Shown here: piece after piece, positions 27,682 to 30,089 of the stretch
Layout: every line of letters begins with the position of its first letter
How positions within the stretch are numbered: the first letter of the stretch is position 1
IMG/VR virus record: IMGVR_UViG_3300025652_000343
Location: 1 to 30,089 of that record
From: a virus
Strand: one strand, 5' to 3'
DNA: 30,089 bases
Program-made: the position numbers and the translations under genes
Notes under the pieces: model-generated
Told to the model about the DNA's origin: nothing
Seen by the model: only the letters and a program-made list of their open reading frames with translations
Databases searched by the model: none

Positions 27682-27770
27682 GCGAAGAGGACTCCCTAAC
27701 TGGTGCATCCACGAAGGATACTCCCTAACTGGTGCATCCACGAAGGATGCTCACTAACTGGTGTCCTCGC
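27682..27770 (-). ncRNA. Predicted three-way-junction structured element (RNA or packaging site)
   Basis: The sense (minus) strand can fold with a closing stem GAGGAC/GUCCUC (27763-27768 and 27687-27692, extended by a GC pair after a UUC bulge). Inside are two arms, GCAUCC-UUCGU-GGAUGC (27734-27750) and GUAUCC-UUCGU-GGAUGC (27705-27721). The three stems are separated by three strands of exactly 12 nt, ACCAGUUAGGGA twice and ACCAGUUAGUGA once (27693-27704, 27722-27733, 27751-27762). The second arm keeps pairing by a U-G wobble. The element ends 5 nt before the terminator stem and starts 5 nt after the stop codon of the fibre-like gene. It could be a 3'-UTR structure, a small RNA or a pac/cos-like site. 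Confidence 0.55.
27683..27769. repeat. Three 29-bp tandem repeats between the lysis and packaging genes
   Basis: Three abutting copies, 27683-27711, 27712-27740 and 27741-27769. Each has a CGAAG start, a variable centre of about 4 bp, a CTCCCTAACTGGTG core (CTCACTAACTGGTG in copy 3) and a CATCCA end (TCCTCG in copy 3). The unit is not a multiple of three and lies outside genes, so it is not coding. Its changes in copies 1 and 3 match the closing stem of the predicted fold. Confidence 0.85.
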
Positions 27771-27775
27771 ATTTT

Positions 27776-28630
27776 TTAATTCCTTGCAACAGTAGCATTA
27801 CTTCCATGTGTAATTACCACCCTAGTAACATCAGATGTATTTGGATCTCGTTGATATACAATATTTATAGCATTTGATAAGTTACCCATAATATAAGGCA
27901 GCTCATGATTTGAATTTGTCCACGCAGGGTTTGGTATACCTATTGCAAATTTTAATATTAATTTATTATAAAGATTACTATCCCAAGGAGTTCTAGTATC
28001 ATACCTTCTGTCACCTCTTATTGCACAAAAAGTTCCTGCTCCCGTAGCAGGCAAAGAGGTGTATGGTAAATCAGTGTCGGCTTCATTATAAAGAAATTGT
28101 AATTTACTAAAAGGAATTTCAATATAAGTAGCAGGTCTTAGTGAAGCAAAATCCGTTATAATAGTACCTGTTTTTGCAATTTGTAATTCTGTATTAATAT
28201 CCCATTCTGTATCGATTGGAGGTAATAAGTCAGAATTTAAAGTATAAAGAGTTGAAGTTCCCCAATTACTTCCAGGGAAGTTTTGTCTTGTAAATAGACC
28301 GTTTTGATGAGATGGATGAATAAATCCTTTCTTTTTTAAGCCAGTTTTTGCTTTCTTGTATCTAAACATAAAAAGCCTAGGATTTTTATTTAACCAATCT
28401 GTTTCAATAGGTTTTTGAATACAAACCTTATATCTACTTATTAATGGTTCTGTAAGAAGTTTAAGAACATAAATATTTGGTGTTGGTGTAGGTTCAGTAT
28501 TAATATATTCCTTTAATCCATCTACGGTAATATTTTTAGTTACGTCTGTAGGCGTTCCATTTTCTTGACTAATAATAATCTTATCAGTTCCTTGTGGAGT
28601 TACGGTATTGTATGTGCTAATCTTTGGCAT
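27776..28630 (-). CDS. Fibre-like / minor structural protein, 284 aa
   Basis: A 284-aa protein. Its first 45 residues (MPKISTYNTVTPQGTDKIII, then SQENGTPTDVTKNITVDGLK, EYI) are the virion-anchor type domain of many phage fibres and head fibres (K-I-S-x(5-8)-G-T-D-x-x-x-x-x-Q-x-x-x-T-x-x-x-T). A Pro/Thr linker TEPTPTP follows, then a beta-rich C-terminal domain with no recognised enzyme motif. It is the last gene of the lysis unit, and a TATATTTG box lies 19 nt upstream. A fibre gene beside the lysis genes fits a variable host-interaction module. It could equally be a minor decoration protein. Confidence 0.6.
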   Translation of the reverse strand: MPKISTYNTVTPQGTDKIIISQENGTPTDVTKNITVDGLKEYINTEPTPTPNIYVLKLLTEPLISRYKVCIQKPIETDWLNKNPRLFMFRYKKAKTGLKKKGFIHPSHQNGLFTRQNFPGSNWGTSTLYTLNSDLLPPIDTEWDINTELQIAKTGTIITDFASLRPATYIEIPFSKLQFLYNEADTDLPYTSLPATGAGTFCAIRGDRRYDTRTPWDSNLYNKLILKFAIGIPNPAWTNSNHELPYIMGNLSNAINIVYQRDPNTSDVTRVVITHGSNATVARN

Positions 28631-28649
28631 AACTAATATTTTACTTTAA

Positions 28650-28657
28650 CAAATATA
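28650..28657 (-). promoter_or_regulatory. TATATTTG promoter -7 box candidate for the fibre-like gene
   Basis: Minus-strand TATATTTG followed by TTAAAGTAAAATATTAG, in the 27-nt gap directly after the holin TAG stop and 19 nt before the ATG at 28630. No -33 TTG is visible. Confidence 0.45.
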
Positions 28658-29065
28658 CTATTTTTTATTTTTAAATATTGGACCTGCTTTGTCTACAATT
28701 TTTTCAGCACTTCTTCCTATTACATATCCCCCAATACCAATCTCTAGTAGATTCCAAAACTCTGGCTCTAATTCAGGAGTTATTAAATGAGATGATAACT
28801 GAGATATAAACTTGGTATAAATAATTATAAATCCAAATGACAACATAAGTATTGGTCTCCAACTTCTTTGTAGCCAATTTCCTTTGGCTTCTGCGACTAT
28901 TATTTCAGTCTGCATTTTTTGAAGCTCAAGCTCTTTCTCTTGAAGAACTTTAAATATTTCATTTTTGGCTCTTATTCTTTCCTCATCGCTAGTAAACAAC
29001 TCATCAACAACGTCACCAATTTGCTTAAATACTTTTGTCCCAAAAAATTCTAATATCTTTTTCAT
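28658..29065 (-). CDS. Holin of the 3TM / GTA holin type, 135 aa
   Basis: A 135-aa protein. Residues 1-62 are amphipathic and charged (EIFKVLQEKELELQKMQTEI). GNWLQRSWRPILMLSFGFII (62-81) starts the first hydrophobic segment (71-90), and the second is about 103-118 (FWNLLEIGIGGYVIGRSAEK). The W-L-Q-R-S-W-R-P entry to the first segment is characteristic of the GTA-type 3TM holin family (PF11351 type). It is next to the M15 endolysin with a 1-nt gap. It should form the inner-membrane lesion that times lysis. A third segment is not obvious, so topology is open. Confidence 0.75.
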   Translation of the reverse strand: MKKILEFFGTKVFKQIGDVVDELFTSDEERIRAKNEIFKVLQEKELELQKMQTEIIVAEAKGNWLQRSWRPILMLSFGFIIIYTKFISQLSSHLITPELEPEFWNLLEIGIGGYVIGRSAEKIVDKAGPIFKNKK

Positions 29066-29066
29066 A

Positions 29067-29438
29067 CTAATAAGTCCACATTACTTGTTGAGACTTGTCA
29101 AAATCTAAATCTACATGAATAAAAGTGTCAGCAACTCCTATTCTTTGAAAACCTGTTTCTTGCAATAGAAATATTAAATGAAATCTATCTGTAGAATTGG
29201 TGCATTTTATATCTGCAGCCAATCCATACATGTGGCTTGATCCCTTTGATGTTTCTGTTTTAGGCTTCCCTCCGACTGCAGCATTATGCTCTTCTGTCCT
29301 GTAGCCACTATTTATAATGATGGGTTTACCAAACTTATCTCTTACCTCGTCAAGCATATCAAGAAAATCTTCGTGCATTAACGAACCACTTCCAGGCATG
29401 TCAGGAGAATCAAATTCATTATAAGTAAAGTAATTCAT
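29067..29438 (-). CDS. M15-family peptidase endolysin, 123 aa
   Basis: A 123-aa enzyme of the M15 (VanY/D-Ala-D-Ala carboxypeptidase-like) family. SGYRT (44-48) precedes the zinc motif SSHMYGLAADI (H69 and D76). The third ligand region is HVD (H108, with D110). All three zinc ligands H, D and H are present, so it should be active. It cuts peptide crosslinks of the peptidoglycan. There is no signal peptide or wall-binding domain, so export must be by the holin. It overlaps the 59-aa membrane gene by 3 nt (ATGA overlap). Confidence 0.85.
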   Translation of the reverse strand: MNYFTYNEFDSPDMPGSGSLMHEDFLDMLDEVRDKFGKPIIINSGYRTEEHNAAVGGKPKTETSKGSSHMYGLAADIKCTNSTDRFHLIFLLQETGFQRIGVADTFIHVDLDFDKSQQVMWTY

Positions 29439-29614
29439 TTGTTTTCTTTGTAGTTAGCGTATATTCTTTGTGCAGTATAAACTATTGATCCGAGCAATAG
29501 TATTATTTTAAGTACTGCTTCTATTTCACTAAATGAAACGACTAATGCAATACTATTTAGTAGGTATATTTTCAAATCCGATAAGGTCATTTTATTAAAC
29601 ATTGTTATATTCAT
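29435..29614 (-). CDS. Small membrane protein, likely lysis accessory (second holin or antiholin), 59 aa
   Basis: A 59-aa frame from the ATG at 29614 to the TGA at 29435-29437, overlapping the endolysin start. The sequence begins MNITMFNKMTLSDLKIYLLN, continues SIALVVSFSEIEAVLKIILL, and ends LLGSIVYTAQRIYANYKENK. Two hydrophobic stretches (17-26 and 33-48) are joined by an acidic turn, with a basic C-terminus. I recall very similar 55-65-aa proteins beside endolysins in aquatic Bacteroidota phages. The ATGA overlap indicates translational coupling with the endolysin. It may be a small class II-type holin, antiholin or lysis regulator. Confidence 0.65.
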   Translation of the reverse strand: MNITMFNKMTLSDLKIYLLNSIALVVSFSEIEAVLKIILLLGSIVYTAQRIYANYKENK

Positions 29615-29698
29615 AATTAATTAAAACTGCTGAAAAACAAGAATTATCTTGAATATAATGATATGTAATGCTTGAGGGACTGCAGTATTCCATATAAA

Positions 29699-29706
29699 CA
29701 AAGTTA
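29699..29706 (-). promoter_or_regulatory. TAACTTTG promoter -7 box candidate for the lysis cassette
   Basis: Minus-strand TAACTTTG followed by TTTATATG, 84 nt upstream of the ATG at 29614, in the 155-nt gap before the small membrane gene. It is the only TAnnTTTG in that gap. No -33 TTG at suitable spacing is seen. Confidence 0.4.
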
Positions 29707-29769
29707 ACAAAATTTATTTAGATGTTTTAAACTAAGAACCAGGTGGAGTCGGAGGTGGAAATATCATAA

Positions 29770-30089
29770 TTAAGGCATTTTATTTTCTTGGTAAGGTACA
29801 CCGAAAAATGAATGCGCACCCTCACCAGTAACATTTATTTGATAAGTTGCCCAACCGTAAGGATTTTTTATTTTATCGTACCAAAGTACATCAACCGAAT
29901 ATTTATCAGAATAAACTGGTGGTGTTATTTCTTTTCCAGTAACTGGATCGTATGTTCCAGGTGTAATAACTAAAAAACCAAGTTCAACAATACTATCAAT
30001 ATTATCTGGTGTATATTCACCCTCTATTTCAGTACCTAAATCACGAATCTTGTCTTTGGCTTGTTCTTCTGAATTAAACTCGTATTTGC
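29770..30089 (-). CDS. C-terminal part of a conserved unknown phage protein (105 residues seen)
   Basis: The frame enters from the right edge and stops with TAA at 29770-29772, so the N-terminus is missing. The visible 105 residues begin KYEFNSEEQAKDKIRDLGTE and contain NIDSIVELGFLVITPGTYDP, SDKYSVDVLWYDKIKNPYGW, and the end GEGAHSFFGVPYQENKMP. I recall near-identical endings (SVDVLW...YGW..Y.I...G..H.F.G..Y..NK) in proteins next to lysis genes of aquatic phages, with no known function. A mixed alpha-beta, compact domain is likely. No catalytic motif is seen. Confidence 0.7.
   Translation of the reverse strand, partial: KYEFNSEEQAKDKIRDLGTEIEGEYTPDNIDSIVELGFLVITPGTYDPVTGKEITPPVYSDKYSVDVLWYDKIKNPYGWATYQINVTGEGAHSFFGVPYQENKMP

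Noticed and set aside
27683-27769. CRISPR array interpretation of the 29-bp repeats
   Set aside because: The copies abut without spacers, only three exist, and the variation follows stem pairing, not spacer content.
27728-27773. Short ORF (MRGHQLVSILRGCTS) starting inside the repeat element
   Set aside because: Fifteen codons that follow the repeat without conservation of frame (29-bp unit); not credible as a gene.
29595-29693. A 32-codon minus-strand ORF (starting MEYCSPSSITYHY) overlapping the start of the 59-aa membrane gene
   Set aside because: It overlaps in a different frame, has no recognisable similarity, and its ATG is only 5 nt from the promoter box. It is more likely the leader of the membrane gene.

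Overview
The window is about 30 kb of a short-tailed, podovirus-like phage or prophage genome that is AT-rich. Every credible gene lies on the minus strand, so transcription runs from the right edge to the left edge. The likely host is a Bacteroidota bacterium, probably a marine or freshwater Flavobacteriia-type one. I infer this from the strong AT bias, A-rich start contexts without Shine-Dalgarno sequences, repeated TAnnTTTG boxes in intergenic gaps (the -7 element of Bacteroidota promoters), and the resemblance of several proteins to those of uncultured aquatic and crAss-like phages. No tail-tube, sheath or tape-measure gene is visible. The head-tail connector genes lead straight into a large tail-stabilisation (muzzle, P22 gp10-like) gene.

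Layout in the order of transcription, from right to left: (1) 30089-29435: the 3' end of an unrecognised conserved phage gene and a 59-aa membrane protein. (2) 29438-27776: a lysis cassette with an M15 peptidase endolysin and a 3TM-type holin, followed by a fibre-like protein. (3) 27775-27613: a 163-bp non-coding junction. It holds three 29-bp tandem repeats that fold in the sense strand as a three-way junction with three near-identical 12-nt linkers, then an intrinsic terminator, then a promoter. (4) 27612-19265: the packaging and head operon, comprising a conserved 77-aa protein, a GroES-like co-chaperonin, a 92-aa TerS-like protein, the large terminase, portal, scaffold and major capsid protein. 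(5) 19192-9650: an unrecognised 262-aa protein, two connector or ring proteins, the 1473-aa tail-stabilisation protein, a Cys-module protein and a delta-60 beta-propeller protein. (6) 9630-1: a small GNAT-like protein, two putative internal or ejected virion proteins, and a giant gene (at least 2016 codons) that runs off the left edge.

The genes form a near-complete late-gene programme: package, build the head, connect the short tail, bind the receptor, inject proteins and lyse. Intrinsic terminators separate sub-operons, and two of the three lie just upstream of a TAnnTTTGT box.

The most unusual points are the three-way-junction repeat element just upstream of the packaging genes, a GC-rich island inside the giant gene whose +1 frame encodes a protein of the small 'MPFKS.AQR' phage family, an ART-like domain in the same giant protein, a TerL whose Walker A region lacks the lysine, and a shared promoter/leader module.
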